From Pseudomonas sp. P8_229 (GTDB taxonomy: Bacteria > Pseudomonadota > Gammaproteobacteria > Pseudomonadales > Pseudomonadaceae): a stretch of DNA of 64,000 bases. Positions 26,991-39,407 of this stretch are shown here, piece after piece. Location of the stretch: the NCBI RefSeq assembly GCF_034008635.1, contig NZ_CP125378.1, positions 3,159,501 to 3,223,500 of the forward strand. Reading direction: 5' to 3'. The position numbers and the translations under genes are program-made. Numbering within the stretch: the stretch's first letter is position 1; each line of letters starts with the position of its first letter. The notes under the pieces are model-generated. The model searched no databases. It was not told the origin of the DNA and saw only the letters and a list, made by a program, of their open reading frames with translations.

Positions 26991-27059
26991 AAAGATCGCA
27001 GCCTGCGCCAGCTTCTGCAGGGGGGCTGTGCGCAAGAGCTGTCGCAGGCGGCGATCTTT
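26991..27059. repeat. AAAGATCGCAGCC-type inverted repeat
   Basis: AAAGATCGCAGCCTGCGCC and GGCGATCTTTG form the two ends of a 69-base palindromic element between oscA and sbp. A related copy occurs at 56052-56107. It could act as a partial terminator that lowers sbp expression relative to oscA. Confidence 0.8.
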
Positions 27060-27127
27060 GAATGAGCAACCCGACTCCAGCAACACATAAGAAAAAGCCA
27101 CCACCCAGAATTCCAGGAGCTTTCACC

Positions 27128-28141
27128 ATGTCGTCGATTCGCCGTTACGCTTTGGCCGCCCTGGCCAGTGCTGTGTTTGCCGGTTCCGCGGTTGCCAAGG
27201 ATTACGAACTGCTCAACGTGTCGTATGACCCGACCCGTGAGCTGTATCAGGACTACAACGCCGAATTCATCAAGTTCTGGCAGCAGGACCATGCCGGCGA
27301 TACCGTGAAAATCCAGCAGTCCCACGGCGGTTCGGGCAAGCAGGGTCGCGCGGTAATCGACGGTCTGCGGGCCGACGTCGTGACGCTGGCGCTGGCCGGC
27401 GACATCGACGAAATCGCCAAACTCGGCAAGACCCTGCCGGCCGACTGGCAGAAGCGTCTGCCGGACGCCAGCACCCCATACACCTCGACCATCGTGTTCC
27501 TGGTGCGCAAGGGCAACCCGAAAGGCATCAAGGACTGGGGTGACCTGGTCAAGAACGACGTCTCGGTGATCACCCCGAACCCGAAAACATCCGGTGGTGC
27601 GCGCTGGAACTTCCTCGCCGCGTGGGCCTATGGCCTGAAAGCCAACGGCGGCAGCGAAGAAAAAGCCAAAGAGTACGTACAGACCCTGTTCAAGCACGTT
27701 CCGGTACTGGACACCGGTGCCCGTGGCTCGACCATCACCTTCGTCAACAACGGTCAGGGTGACGTGTTGCTGGCCTGGGAAAACGAAGCGTTCCTGGCGC
27801 TGAAAGAAGAAGGCGGCGCCGACAAGTTCGACATCGTTGTGCCGTCGCTGTCGATCCTCGCCGAACCGCCAGTGGCTGTGGTCGACAAGAATGCCGAGAA
27901 GAAGGGCAACGAGCAGATCGCCGAAGCCTATCTGAAGCACCTGTATAGCCCGGCCGGTCAGGAGATCGCCGCGAAGAACTTCTACCGCCCGCGTGACAAG
28001 GACGTGGCGGCGAAGTACGCCCAGCAGTTCCCGAAACTGGAACTGGTGACCATCGACAAGGACTTCGGCGGCTGGAAATCCGCGCAGCCGAAATTCTTCA
28101 ACGACGGTGGCGTGTTCGACCAGATCTATCAGGCGCAGTAA
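27128..28141 (+). CDS. sbp: Sbp: periplasmic sulfate-binding protein
   Basis: Sbp captures sulfate in the periplasm for the CysTWA importer. The 337-residue precursor begins at [10 protein letters not shown] with a typical signal peptide cleaved near AVAKDYE; the longer open frame upstream overlaps the repeat and is rejected. Family hallmarks are [41 protein letters not shown] and [11 protein letters not shown]. The protein has no Cys and no Met other than the initiator, a known economy in abundant sulfur-starvation proteins. It is followed by a REP pair and then cysTWA in the same direction. Confidence 0.96.
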   Translation: MSSIRRYALAALASAVFAGSAVAKDYELLNVSYDPTRELYQDYNAEFIKFWQQDHAGDTVKIQQSHGGSGKQGRAVIDGLRADVVTLALAGDIDEIAKLGKTLPADWQKRLPDASTPYTSTIVFLVRKGNPKGIKDWGDLVKNDVSVITPNPKTSGGARWNFLAAWAYGLKANGGSEEKAKEYVQTLFKHVPVLDTGARGSTITFVNNGQGDVLLAWENEAFLALKEEGGADKFDIVVPSLSILAEPPVAVVDKNAEKKGNEQIAEAYLKHLYSPAGQEIAAKNFYRPRDKDVAAKYAQQFPKLELVTIDKDFGGWKSAQPKFFNDGGVFDQIYQAQ

Positions 28142-28179
28142 TCTCAAATGAAACGAGCCTGATGTTCAGGCACAAAACA

Positions 28180-28269
28180 TGTGGGAGCGGGCTTGCTCGC
28201 GAAGACGGTGTGTCAGACGGCATAAATGTTGAATGATAGGGCCCATTCGCGAGCAAGCCCGCTCCCACA
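28180..28269. repeat. REP inverted pair between sbp and cysT
   Basis: TGTGGGAGCGGGCTTGCTCG and its complement face each other over about 90 bases. It sits inside the presumed sbp-cysTWA transcript and may set differential mRNA stability. Confidence 0.9.
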
Positions 28270-28296
28270 TTGATGCGTTTTTAACCAGGGACTTTT

Positions 28297-29115
28297 ATGT
28301 CGCGTCGTATCTCCCCCGTCATACCCGGCTTCGGGCTGACGCTGGGTTACACCTTGGTGTACCTCAGCCTGATTGTGCTCATCCCGCTGGCGGCGATGTT
28401 CGTCCACGCCGCCCAACTCACCTGGGATCAGTTCTGGACGATCATCTCCGCCCCGCGCGTGCTGGCCGCTCTGAAGCTGAGTTTCGGCACCGCACTGTGT
28501 GCGGCAATCATCAACGGCATCATCGGTACGCTGCTGGCCTGGGTGCTGGTGCGCTACACCTTCCCCGGGCGCAAGGTGATCGACGCGATGATCGATCTGC
28601 CGTTCGCCCTGCCGACGGCCGTGGCCGGTATTGCGCTGACCGCGCTGTACACCCCGACCGGCCTGGTCGGGCAGTTCGCCGCCGACCTCGGTTTCAAAAT
28701 CGCCTACACCCCGTTGGGCATCACCCTGGCGCTGACTTTCGTCACGCTGCCGTTCGTGGTGCGCACGGTGCAGCCGGTACTGGCCGACATCCCGCGTGAA
28801 GTCGAAGAAGCCGCCGCCTGCCTCGGGGCGAAGCCACTGCAGGTGTTCCGCCACATCCTGCTGCCAGCGCTGCTGCCCGCCTGGCTGACCGGTTTTGCCC
28901 TGGCGTTCGCGCGGGGTGTCGGCGAGTACGGTTCGGTGATTTTCATTGCCGGCAACATGCCGATGAAAACCGAGATCCTGCCGCTGCTGATCATGGTCAA
29001 GCTCGACCAATACGATTACACCGGCGCCACTTCCATCGGCGTGCTGATGCTGGTGGTTTCCTTCGTTCTGTTGCTGCTGATCAACTTGCTGCAGCGGCGC
29101 ATCGAAACCCCATAA
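28297..29115 (+). CDS. cysT: CysT: sulfate/thiosulfate ABC permease
   Basis: The 272-residue protein has six predicted membrane helices and the permease EAA loop ([25 protein letters not shown]) that docks on the ATPase. With CysW it forms the membrane channel for sulfate and thiosulfate. Segments [19 protein letters not shown] and [19 protein letters not shown] are typical of CysT/CysU. cysW begins 13 bases after the stop with its own AAGGAGG site, so cysT-cysW-cysA form one operon with sbp upstream. Confidence 0.95.
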   Translation: MSRRISPVIPGFGLTLGYTLVYLSLIVLIPLAAMFVHAAQLTWDQFWTIISAPRVLAALKLSFGTALCAAIINGIIGTLLAWVLVRYTFPGRKVIDAMIDLPFALPTAVAGIALTALYTPTGLVGQFAADLGFKIAYTPLGITLALTFVTLPFVVRTVQPVLADIPREVEEAAACLGAKPLQVFRHILLPALLPAWLTGFALAFARGVGEYGSVIFIAGNMPMKTEILPLLIMVKLDQYDYTGATSIGVLMLVVSFVLLLLINLLQRRIETP

Positions 29116-29128
29116 GGAGGCGCGAACC

Positions 29129-30001
29129 ATGTCCCAATCGTCTATTGCGGCCGCGTCCTCGGCCAACGCTGCGCGCCGTGGCAGTGCCACTTCGCGCAGA
29201 GTCCTGATCGGTCTTGGCTGGCTGATCTTTTTCCTGTTTCTGCTGCTGCCGCTGTTCATCGTGGTGTCGCAGGGTTTGAAAAACGGCCTCGGTGCGTTCT
29301 TCACCGCGATCTTTGAGCCGGATGCGCTGTCGGCGCTGAAACTCACCGTGTTTGCCGTGCTGATTTCGGTGCCGCTGAACCTGGTGTTCGGGGTCAGCGC
29401 CGCGTGGTGCGTGAGCAAATATTCGTTCCGCGGCAAGAGCATGCTGGTAACGCTGATCGACCTGCCGTTCTCGGTATCGCCGGTGATCGCAGGTCTGGTC
29501 TACGTGCTGATGTTCGGTGCCCAGGGCCTGTTCGGGCCGTGGCTGCAGGATCACGACATCCAGATCGTTTTCGCCCTGCCTGGCATTGTGCTGGCGACGA
29601 TCTTCGTCACCGTGCCGTTCGTGGCGCGCGAACTGATCCCGCTGATGCAGGAGCAAGGTACGCAGGAAGAGGAAGCCGCGCGTCTGCTCGGCGCCAACGG
29701 CTGGCAGATGTTCTGGCACGTCACCGTCCCCAACATCAAGTGGGGCCTGATCTATGGCGTGGTGCTGTGCACCGCGCGGGCCATGGGTGAGTTTGGTGCG
29801 GTGTCGGTGGTCTCCGGGCACATTCGCGGGGTGACCAACACCTTGCCGCTGCACGTCGAGATCCTCTACAACGAATACAACCACGTGGCCGCGTTCGCCG
29901 TGGCGAGCCTGTTGCTGATCCTGGCGCTCTTCATCCTGCTGCTCAAGCAGTGGAGCGAAAACCGTATCAACCGCCTGCGCGCCAGCGCCGCGGAGGAATA
30001 A
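29129..30001 (+). CDS. cysW: CysW: sulfate/thiosulfate ABC permease
   Basis: This is the partner permease of CysT, 290 residues with six predicted membrane helices. The EAA loop is [22 protein letters not shown], and the family signature [19 protein letters not shown] precedes the last helices. An Ala/Ser-rich N-terminal stretch of about 25 residues comes before the first helix. The AAGGAGG ribosome site 8 bases upstream supports the start. cysA follows after three bases. Confidence 0.95.
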   Translation: MSQSSIAAASSANAARRGSATSRRVLIGLGWLIFFLFLLLPLFIVVSQGLKNGLGAFFTAIFEPDALSALKLTVFAVLISVPLNLVFGVSAAWCVSKYSFRGKSMLVTLIDLPFSVSPVIAGLVYVLMFGAQGLFGPWLQDHDIQIVFALPGIVLATIFVTVPFVARELIPLMQEQGTQEEEAARLLGANGWQMFWHVTVPNIKWGLIYGVVLCTARAMGEFGAVSVVSGHIRGVTNTLPLHVEILYNEYNHVAAFAVASLLLILALFILLLKQWSENRINRLRASAAEE

Positions 30002-30004
30002 TTC

Positions 30005-30994
30005 ATGTCGATCGAAGTGCGTAACGTCAGCAAGAATTTCAATGCGTTCAAGGCGCTGGACAACATCAGCCTGGACATCCACAGCGGTGAGCTGGTCGCG
30101 TTGCTCGGTCCGTCGGGCTGCGGCAAAACCACCTTGCTGCGCATTATTGCCGGTCTGGAAACCCCGGATCAGGGCAACATCGTCTTTCACGGTGAAGACG
30201 TCTCTGGCCACGACGTGCGTGATCGCAACGTCGGTTTCGTGTTCCAGCACTACGCGCTGTTCCGCCACATGACGGTGTTCGACAACGTCGCGTTCGGCCT
30301 GCGCATGAAACCGAAAAACCAGCGCCCGAGCGAAAGCCAGATCGCGGTCAAGGTCCACGAACTGCTGAACATGGTGCAACTGGACTGGCTGTCGGATCGC
30401 TACCCGGAGCAATTGTCCGGCGGCCAGCGTCAGCGTATCGCCCTGGCTCGCGCCTTGGCGGTGGAACCGAAAGTGCTGCTGCTCGACGAGCCGTTCGGCG
30501 CCCTCGACGCCAAAGTCCGTAAAGAGCTGCGCCGCTGGCTCGCGCGTCTGCACGAAGACATCAACCTGACCTCGGTATTCGTGACCCACGACCAGGAAGA
30601 GGCGATGGAAGTCGCTGACCGCATCGTGGTGATGAACAAGGGTGTGATCGAGCAGATCGGCTCACCGGGCGACGTCTACGAAAACCCGGCCAGTGATTTC
30701 GTTTATCACTTCCTCGGCGACTCGAACCGCTTGCTGCTCAGTGACGACAACCACGTGCTGTTCCGCCCGCACGAAGTGTCGTTGTCCAAACATGAGCTGG
30801 AAGATCACCACGCCGCTGAAGTGCGCGATATCCGCCCGTTGGGCGCAACCACGCGGGTGACGTTGAAGGTGGAAGGGCAGACGGATCTGATCGAGGCTGA
30901 AGTGGTGAAAGACCATGACAGCCTGATCGGTCTGGCCAAGGGTGAAACGCTGTTCTTCAAACCGAAGGTCTGGCAGAAAGTCGCCAGCCTTTAA
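30005..30994 (+). CDS. cysA: CysA: sulfate/thiosulfate ABC ATPase
   Basis: CysA hydrolyses ATP to drive sulfate import through CysTW. It has Walker [10 protein letters not shown], the ABC signature [15 protein letters not shown], Walker [12 protein letters not shown] and the switch His in [14 protein letters not shown]. The C-terminal 90 residues form the TOBE-like domain ([11 protein letters not shown]) of this subfamily. Length, 329 aa, matches pseudomonad CysA, which is shorter than the E. coli protein. It is the last gene of the operon and a REP pair follows 10 bases after the stop. Confidence 0.96.
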   Translation: MSIEVRNVSKNFNAFKALDNISLDIHSGELVALLGPSGCGKTTLLRIIAGLETPDQGNIVFHGEDVSGHDVRDRNVGFVFQHYALFRHMTVFDNVAFGLRMKPKNQRPSESQIAVKVHELLNMVQLDWLSDRYPEQLSGGQRQRIALARALAVEPKVLLLDEPFGALDAKVRKELRRWLARLHEDINLTSVFVTHDQEEAMEVADRIVVMNKGVIEQIGSPGDVYENPASDFVYHFLGDSNRLLLSDDNHVLFRPHEVSLSKHELEDHHAAEVRDIRPLGATTRVTLKVEGQTDLIEAEVVKDHDSLIGLAKGETLFFKPKVWQKVASL

Positions 30995-31004
30995 GATCAA
31001 AAGC

Positions 31005-31069
31005 TTCGCGAGCAGGCTCGCTCCCACCTTTGGAATGCATTCCATTGTGGGAGCGGGCTTGCTCGCGAA
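31005..31069. repeat. REP inverted pair after cysA
   Basis: TTCGCGAGCAGGCTCGCTCC and a facing copy ending GCTTGCTCGCGAA flank a short spacer containing the palindrome GGAATGCATTCC. It lies between convergent genes and may serve as the bidirectional end signal. Confidence 0.9.
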
Positions 31070-31075
31070 AGCGGT

Positions 31076-31600
31076 CTACACGGCTGCACGATTCGGATTG
31101 ACCCGCACCACACCCGCCCGCGCCTCGATCTGCTCTTTCAACTCATGGCGCATGCCGAGCAGGAAGGCCACTTCCGCCACCACAAACAGCGGCCCGACGA
31201 TCAGCCCGCTCACGTCATCGACAAACGCCGGTTTGCGCCCCTCGTAGTGGTGCCCGACAAACTGGATTACCCAGCCAATCACAAACATCGCCAGACCGCT
31301 GCTCAGCCAGACCGTGGTGCTCTGCTGCGCCAGCGTGTGCCCGGCCCAGACCGACAGGCCCATCAGCACCGTCATCAACACGCCGAGTTTCACTTCCAGG
31401 CGCAGGTAGAACCACGCCGAGGCCAGTGCCAGCAGCACCGCCGGCGATAGCCACAAGCCGCCCAGTGACCATTCTGGTCGCGACAACAACACTGCCACCG
31501 CCACCACGATCAGCGGAATGCCGATAAAGTGGCTGGCGATGTTGCGCGGGTCACGGTGATACGCGGCGTATTGACTCAAATGATCGACGAGGCTTTTCAT
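31076..31600 (-). CDS. Mpo1/YGL010w-like DUF962 membrane protein
   Basis: The start is set at MKSLVDHLSQYAAYHRDPRN because AGGAGG lies just upstream; the longer frame is spurious. The first 30 residues (QYAAYHRDPRNIASHFIGIPLIV) are the hallmark of the DUF962/Mpo1 family. Four or more hydrophobic helices follow, plus the second motif QFVGHHYEGRKPAFVDD. The yeast homolog Mpo1 is an Fe(II)-dependent dioxygenase in phytosphingosine alpha-oxidation, and the His residues are kept here. The bacterial substrate is unknown. There is no functional link to the neighbouring sulfate genes. Confidence 0.88.
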   Translation of the reverse strand: MKSLVDHLSQYAAYHRDPRNIASHFIGIPLIVVAVAVLLSRPEWSLGGLWLSPAVLLALASAWFYLRLEVKLGVLMTVLMGLSVWAGHTLAQQSTTVWLSSGLAMFVIGWVIQFVGHHYEGRKPAFVDDVSGLIVGPLFVVAEVAFLLGMRHELKEQIEARAGVVRVNPNRAAV

Positions 31601-31682
31601 TGTTGTTCCTCCTGTAGGGTGAGAGCAGCATGCCCAGGGTTCGGCATTAGCTCTGTCAGGCAGGCGACAATTTGGAGTGTTC

Positions 31683-32360
31683 ATGGATAAGCGTTCACAG
31701 CTGATGACCGGGCAATGGTTCAGTCATCTGCCTGCATCCTTTCAGGATAGTCTGCTGACGGCGGCCCGGGAACGCCGGCTGACCGCGGGGCAGCGGCTGT
31801 TTCAGCGCGGTGATGCGCCGTGCGGTTTGTACGCGGTGCTCGACGGCGCGATCCGTATCGGTGCAGTAAGTGAGCAGGGCAAGGAGGCGTTGTTGAGCCT
31901 GGTGGAAGCGCCGCACTGGTTCGGCGAGATCTGCCTGTTCGACGGCCAGCCGCGCACCCATGACGCCTACGCCGTCGGGCCGTGCACCCTGCTGAACATT
32001 GCGCAAAACACGCTTCTGAAAATCCTCGACGAGCACCCGCTTTATTGGCGGCATCTGGCGCTGCTGATGAGCCAGAAATTGCGCTTGACCTTCATCAACC
32101 TCGAACAGCTCAGTTTGCTGCCGGCCCCGGCGCGCCTGGCCCATCGCCTGCTGATGATTGCCGAAGGCTACGGCGAGATCGACCCGCCGCGTCGGGTGCT
32201 GCAACTGCCTCAGGAACAGCTGGCGTCGATGCTGTCGCTGTCACGCCAGACCACCAACCAGATCCTCAAGGATTTGCAGGGGCAGGGGATCATCGGGCTG
32301 GGTTACGGCGAGATCGAGATCCTCGATGCCGAGCGATTGCGAGCTCTCGCCACACTCTAA
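31683..32360 (+). CDS. Crp/Fnr-family transcription regulator
   Basis: The 225-residue protein has a cyclic-nucleotide-binding-type beta-roll (LTAGQRLFQRGDAPCGLYAVLDGAIRIG, GEICLFDGQPRTHDAYA), a dimerisation helix (LLMSQKLRLTFINLEQL) and a C-terminal winged helix with recognition segment LASMLSLSRQTTNQILKDL. The N-terminal Cys cluster of Fnr is absent, so it is not an oxygen-sensing iron-sulfur Fnr; the ligand is unknown. ATG 31683 is preferred over GTG 31677 because TTGGAG lies 5 bases before it. It diverges from the DUF962 gene and may regulate it. Confidence 0.88.
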   Translation: MDKRSQLMTGQWFSHLPASFQDSLLTAARERRLTAGQRLFQRGDAPCGLYAVLDGAIRIGAVSEQGKEALLSLVEAPHWFGEICLFDGQPRTHDAYAVGPCTLLNIAQNTLLKILDEHPLYWRHLALLMSQKLRLTFINLEQLSLLPAPARLAHRLLMIAEGYGEIDPPRRVLQLPQEQLASMLSLSRQTTNQILKDLQGQGIIGLGYGEIEILDAERLRALATL

Positions 32361-32377
32361 AATTCACACCGATCCAT

Positions 32378-32466
32378 TGTAGGAGTGAGCCTGCTGGCGA
32401 TAGCGGTGTGTCAGTCAAAAATTGCTTAACTGACAGATTGCTATCGCCAGCAGGCTCACTCCTACA
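32378..32466. repeat. REP inverted pair
   Basis: TGTAGGAGTGAGCCTGCTGG and its complement face each other. A solitary half unit (CTGTGGGAGCCGGGCTTGCC, 32508-32539) follows, next to the stop of the AraC-type gene. Confidence 0.88.
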
Positions 32467-32567
32467 GGTTTATCTGGCGTATATGAATTTTGTGTACGAC
32501 ACGGTCACTGTGGGAGCCGGGCTTGCCCGCGAAGAGGCCAGTCGATTCAGCACAAATTCCGGATCAA

Positions 32568-33572
32568 TCAACGTAACTGATCGCGAAACTGCCCCGGCGT
32601 CATCCCCGTCCAGCGCTTGAACGCCCGACTGAAGCTGCTGGTGTCAGCAAACCCCAGCAGATAACTCACTTCACTCAACGAACACTGCGGATCGCGCAGG
32701 TGCAGCAACGCCAGATTCTCGCGGCTCTCGTTGAGCAGCGTGTCGAAGCGACACCCTTCATCCGCCAGATGCCTTTGCAAACTGCGCAGGCTCAGGTGCA
32801 GCGCCTGGGCGATGCGCTCGGCACTGGGCTCGCCCTCGGGCAGTTGTTCTTCGATGGCGTCGCGCACCTTGCGTTCCCAGGTCAGCGGCTTGAGCTGGGC
32901 CAGGGTGCGCTTGAGCACCGCTTCATTGTGTTCGGCCAGTTCCGGGTTAGCGTCGTCGAGGTGGCTGTCGAAGTCGGCGAGGGCGAACTCCAGACGATCC
33001 TCGGCGGCGCTGAAGTGCACCGGCGCGCGAAATACCTTGTGCCATTGATGCGCATCGCCCGGCTCCGGACGGCGCAAGTACACCGCCAGCGGCGCGTAGT
33101 CACGGCCCAGGCGATTGCGGCAGGTGCGCACGTAGATTGCGGCAAACGCATCGATGGCCTCGAAGGCCGGCGCCGGATTGCCTGACGGAATGTTCAGCCG
33201 AAACAGATAGCGGTCATCGCTGCGGCTCAGTTCCAGCTCCAGCGCATCGCTGACCACCGGGTGATAACGCACGATGCGCTCGAACACCTCGCGCAGGCTG
33301 CCGCTGGCCACCAGCGCATAACCGAGCGCATGGAACGTGGTCGGGCTGACGAACCGCGAGACCCGCAGGCCGATTGCCGGATCGCCGCTGGTCTGCACCG
33401 CCAGCTCCCACAGGCGCGTGGTGCCGGACAGCGGATAGCGCGCGTTCGGATCGTCCATCAGCTGCGGGTCGAGGCCGGCCTGTTGGCACAGGGCAATGCT
33501 GTCCAGCCCCAGCGCATCGAGTTGCTTGCGCAAGGCACGGGTCCAGCTGGCGAGGGAGGTCGGTTCCTTCAT
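32568..33572 (-). CDS. AraC-family regulator with arabinose_bd-type N-terminal domain
   Basis: The 334-residue protein has a roughly 200-residue ligand-binding domain of the type seen in OruR/VirF-like AraC proteins (PLSGTTRLWELAVQTSGDPAIGLRVSRFV). Two C-terminal helix-turn-helix units follow (AERIAQALHLSLRSLQRHLADEG and SLSEVSYLLGFADTSSFSRAFKRWTGMTP), the usual AraC DNA-binding signature. It diverges from the desaturase-like gene at 33673 across 100 bases and is the probable activator of that gene. The inducer is not predictable from sequence. Confidence 0.92.
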   Translation of the reverse strand: MKEPTSLASWTRALRKQLDALGLDSIALCQQAGLDPQLMDDPNARYPLSGTTRLWELAVQTSGDPAIGLRVSRFVSPTTFHALGYALVASGSLREVFERIVRYHPVVSDALELELSRSDDRYLFRLNIPSGNPAPAFEAIDAFAAIYVRTCRNRLGRDYAPLAVYLRRPEPGDAHQWHKVFRAPVHFSAAEDRLEFALADFDSHLDDANPELAEHNEAVLKRTLAQLKPLTWERKVRDAIEEQLPEGEPSAERIAQALHLSLRSLQRHLADEGCRFDTLLNESRENLALLHLRDPQCSLSEVSYLLGFADTSSFSRAFKRWTGMTPGQFRDQLR

Positions 33573-33672
33573 GCTGATTGGCGCTTCCGGTCAACAGGTT
33601 GGCGTTCTCGGCTAGCGTGTTCTGCAACTGCACAGCGCAGGATGCGAACATCGATAACCAGAGGATGGAAGC

Positions 33673-34746
33673 ATGGACCGTACTTCTGCAAGCCCCCAGC
33701 GACACAATGCTGCCCAGCGATCAGCGCATATTCGCGAAGTGGTGCTGGCCAAGGGCGTTGAACTGCGTGAGCGCTACCCGATCCTGCAGCATCAGGATGC
33801 GCTGGGTGCGGGGATTCTGGCCTTTGCCCTGGCCGGGATGATCGGTTCGGCGGCGCTGTACATCACTGGCCACATGGCGTGGTGGGTATGCCTGCTGCTC
33901 AACGCGTTTTTTGCCTCGTTGACCCATGAGCTGGAACACGACCTGATCCACAGCATGTATTTCCGCAAACAGCGCGTGCCGCACAACCTGATGATGGGCC
34001 TGGTGTGGCTGGCGCGGCCGAGTACGATCAATCCGTGGATTCGCCGGCACTTGCACCTCAACCACCACAAGGTTTCCGGCACCGAAACCGACATGGAGGA
34101 ACGGGCGATCACCAACGGCGAACCGTGGGGCTTTGCCCGGTTGCTGATGGTCGGTGACAACGTGATGTCGGCGTTCATCCGCATGCTGCGGGCGAAAACC
34201 TGGGCGCACAAAATCAGCATCATCAAACGCTCGCTGAAGGTCTACGCGCCGCTGGCGCTGGTGCATTGGGGCGCGTGGTACGTGTTTCTCGGCTTCCACG
34301 CGGCGAATGGGGTCGCCTACCTCATGGGGTCGCCGATTGAATGGTCGGCGACCACGCAGTCGGTCATGCAGGTGATCGACATTGCGGCAGTGGTGATCAT
34401 CGGCCCGAACGTACTGCGCACGTTTTGCCTGCACTTCATCAGCTCGAACATGCATTACTACGGTGATGTCGAGCCAGGCAATGTGCTGCAGCAATGTCAG
34501 GTGCTGAATCCGTGGTGGTTGTGGCCGTTGCAGGCGTTCTGCTTCAACTTCGGCAGCAGCCACGGGATTCACCATTTCGTGGTCAAGGAACCGTTCTACA
34601 TTCGCCAGATGACGGTGCCGGTGGCGCATAAAGTGATGCGTGAGATGGGGGTGCGGTTCAATGATTTCGGCACGTTTGGGCGGGCAAACCGGTTTGTTCG
34701 TCGGGATGAAGTGGTGCAGGAAGAGGTGCGCACTGCCCGGGCTTGA
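33673..34746 (+). CDS. Membrane fatty-acid desaturase/hydroxylase-like protein
   Basis: The 357-residue protein carries the di-iron histidine boxes of the desaturase/alkane hydroxylase superfamily: His85-x3-His89-x3-His93 (HELEHDLIH), His126, His128, His131 and His132 (HLHLNHH) and His297-x-x-His-His301 (HGIHH). Hydrophobic helices lie between the boxes. It is not a close relative of DesA encoded earlier: spacing and box composition differ. A role in lipid desaturation or hydroxylation is likely, but substrate and position cannot be given. Its divergent AraC-type neighbour suggests induction by a lipid or lipid-derived molecule. Confidence 0.82.
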   Translation: MDRTSASPQRHNAAQRSAHIREVVLAKGVELRERYPILQHQDALGAGILAFALAGMIGSAALYITGHMAWWVCLLLNAFFASLTHELEHDLIHSMYFRKQRVPHNLMMGLVWLARPSTINPWIRRHLHLNHHKVSGTETDMEERAITNGEPWGFARLLMVGDNVMSAFIRMLRAKTWAHKISIIKRSLKVYAPLALVHWGAWYVFLGFHAANGVAYLMGSPIEWSATTQSVMQVIDIAAVVIIGPNVLRTFCLHFISSNMHYYGDVEPGNVLQQCQVLNPWWLWPLQAFCFNFGSSHGIHHFVVKEPFYIRQMTVPVAHKVMREMGVRFNDFGTFGRANRFVRRDEVVQEEVRTARA

Positions 34747-34787
34747 TGGGTGAGTTTACGGGCCTCTTCGCGAGCAAGCCCGCTCCC

Positions 34788-37400
<2,613 letters not shown>

Positions 37401-37404
<4 letters not shown>

Positions 37405-38999
37405 GCGTGTCTCCAGCGAGTGGCGCGAATTTCCAGGCGTTGGCCGATGAGGTTGAGCAGGGCGCCCGTCAGCCCGACCAGCAGCATCCCGGCCATGATC
37501 AGGTCCATGCGCAGCAACTGTTGTGCGCCGATCATCTGGCTGCCGATGCCGCCGTTGGACGGCATGAAATATTCGGCGCCGATGGTGCCGAGCCAGGCGT
37601 AGATCAGGCTCAGTCTGAGCCCGGCGAAAATCCCCGGTGCCGCGCCCGGCAACACCAGACGGCGCAGGCGCTGGCCGAGGCTCAGGCGCAGCACTTGCGC
37701 AGCTTCATTGAGTTGCGGCGAGAGGTTGGCAACGCTGCGTTGAGTGGCGATGAACAGCGGGAAGAACGCGGCGAGAGCAACGAACACCCACTTCGACAGT
37801 TCACCCAGGCCGAACCACGCGGTGAGCAGCGGCACCCAGGCGAAAATCGCGATCTGGCGGACAGCAGCGAGGGTCGGGCCGAGCAGCCGTTCGCTGGTGC
37901 GCGACAGGCCCAGCAGCAGGCCAAGGGCGAAGCCGAGCCCGCCACCCAACAACAGACCGCCAACGGTGCGGCCGAGGCTCAAGGCCATGCCGCTGATCAG
38001 CGTGCCGTCGAGCAGGCCGTTTTTTGTCGTGTCCAGCACCGCCAGCGGGCTGACCAGAATATTGGCGTCGATCCACTGCTGGTCGCTCGCCACTTGCCAG
38101 AGGCCGAGCAGACTCAGCGGCAACAGCCACGGTTGCAGCCGCTGCCAGCCTTCATAGCGCGGACCACGGCGGATTTCCGCAGTCGCCGGGTGCGGCCAGT
38201 GCACCAGTTTGCGGTCAAGAAAACCGATGCCGCGATCCATCGCTACACCGAGCACACCGATGACCACGATGCACACGAACACGATGTCGAGCATGAACAG
38301 CTGTCGCGCCCAGACCATCAGGTAACCGATGCCTTCGCTGGACGCCAGCAACTCCACTGCCAGCAACGAGGTCCAGCCCGCAGCCAGGGCCAGGCGAACG
38401 CCGGCCATGAACGCCGGCAGCGCGGCGGGCAACACCAGGCGGCGGATCAGCAAGTAGGGAGGCAGACGCAACACAGCGGCGGCTTCGCGCAGTTTCGGTT
38501 GTGCATCACGGACGCCGACCAGTGTGTGCAGGGTCACGGGGACCACGATGGCTTTGATCAGCACCACCAGTTTCAACGCTTCGCCGATACCGAAAAACAC
38601 CATAAACAGCGGAATCCACGCCAGCGTCGGCACCTGTGCCAGACCAGCGAATGTCGGAAAGGCCAAGCGTTCGAGACGCCGGCTGAAACCCAGCGCAGCA
38701 CCCAACACTGCGCCAGCGGATATCCCTGCGAGCAAACCCCAGAGCAGGCGTTGCAGGCTGATCCACAGGTGACTCCACAATTCACCCTGGGACAACTCGA
38801 TAGCGCTGTTCCATACCAATGATGGCGCCGGCAGGATCTGTTCGCTCATCCATTGATTGCGCGCCGCCAGCCACCACAGGGCGAACAGGCTGATCGGCAG
38901 CAGCCAGGGCAACAGGCGTTGGTTGAGGCTTGGCCACGCCCGCCGACGTTTGATCGGCGGCGCGGGCAGCGGCAGGCTGAGCAGGGAATCACGGGCCAT
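37401..38999 (-). CDS. atsB: AtsB: fused double-domain ABC permease for sulfate esters
   Basis: The 532-residue protein contains two consecutive SsuC/TauC-type permease domains. Each has about six helices and its own EAA loop: LREAAAVLRLPPYLLIRRLVLPAALPAF in the first half and LNEAAQVLRLSLGQRLRRLVLPGAAPGIF in the second. Both halves of the normal permease dimer are thus one chain, as in the AtsB described for arylsulfate transport in pseudomonads. It is the first gene of atsBCA. The AT-rich region upstream and a REP pair separate it from the divergent binding-protein gene. Confidence 0.92.
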
Positions 39000-39042
39000 G
39001 GGTGACCTCCGTTGTCGGGTTGCATGGCTGACCGCTGTGCGT

Positions 39043-39134
39043 CTGTGGGAGTGGGCTGGTTCACGAAGGCGGCGTGCCAGTCGCGAATGGTGTTGGCTGA
39101 CACGGCCTCTTCGCGAGCAAGCCCGTTCCCACAG
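39043..39134. repeat. REP inverted pair upstream of atsB
   Basis: A degenerate unit (CTGTGGGAGTGGGCTGGTTC) faces a good unit (TTCGCGAGCAAGCCCGTTCC). Unusually it lies in the 5' region of an operon rather than behind a gene. Confidence 0.8.
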
Positions 39135-39400
39135 GTGGTTAGCGGTGTATGCATATTTGATATATAAAAATTCAAATTAATTCTATTAAGAGATAAGTAA
39201 GACCATTTAAGGCCTCCAGCGCGATGCGCATCCAATGCATTCGAAGAATATTTTCGATGCTGTTAATGCATAGGCCGCTGCAAGCCGCGTTTTTGCTCGC
39301 TTAGCGTAAAAAGCTATAAAAATGTGCATTTATAGTATTTAAGCGAAGGTCATGCTTCGGCCTACTTTCGGCTCCTCAACGCCCGTCGTGATCAAGGAGC
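39135..39400. promoter_or_regulatory. Divergent atsB / binding-protein control region
   Basis: This AT-rich gap between the divergent starts holds AATGCAT at 39234-39240 and 39265-39271, and the inverted repeat CTATAAA (39314-39320) / TTTATAG (39329-39335). LysR-type SftR and CysB control ats genes in P. putida; these are candidate sites only. Confidence 0.4.
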
Positions 39401-39407
39401 CGCACCC

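Noticed and set aside
26991..27059. Structured riboswitch upstream of sbp
   Set aside because: The palindrome belongs to a repeat family also found at 56052-56107 in an unrelated position, so it is a dispersed repeat, not a SAM-type riboswitch.
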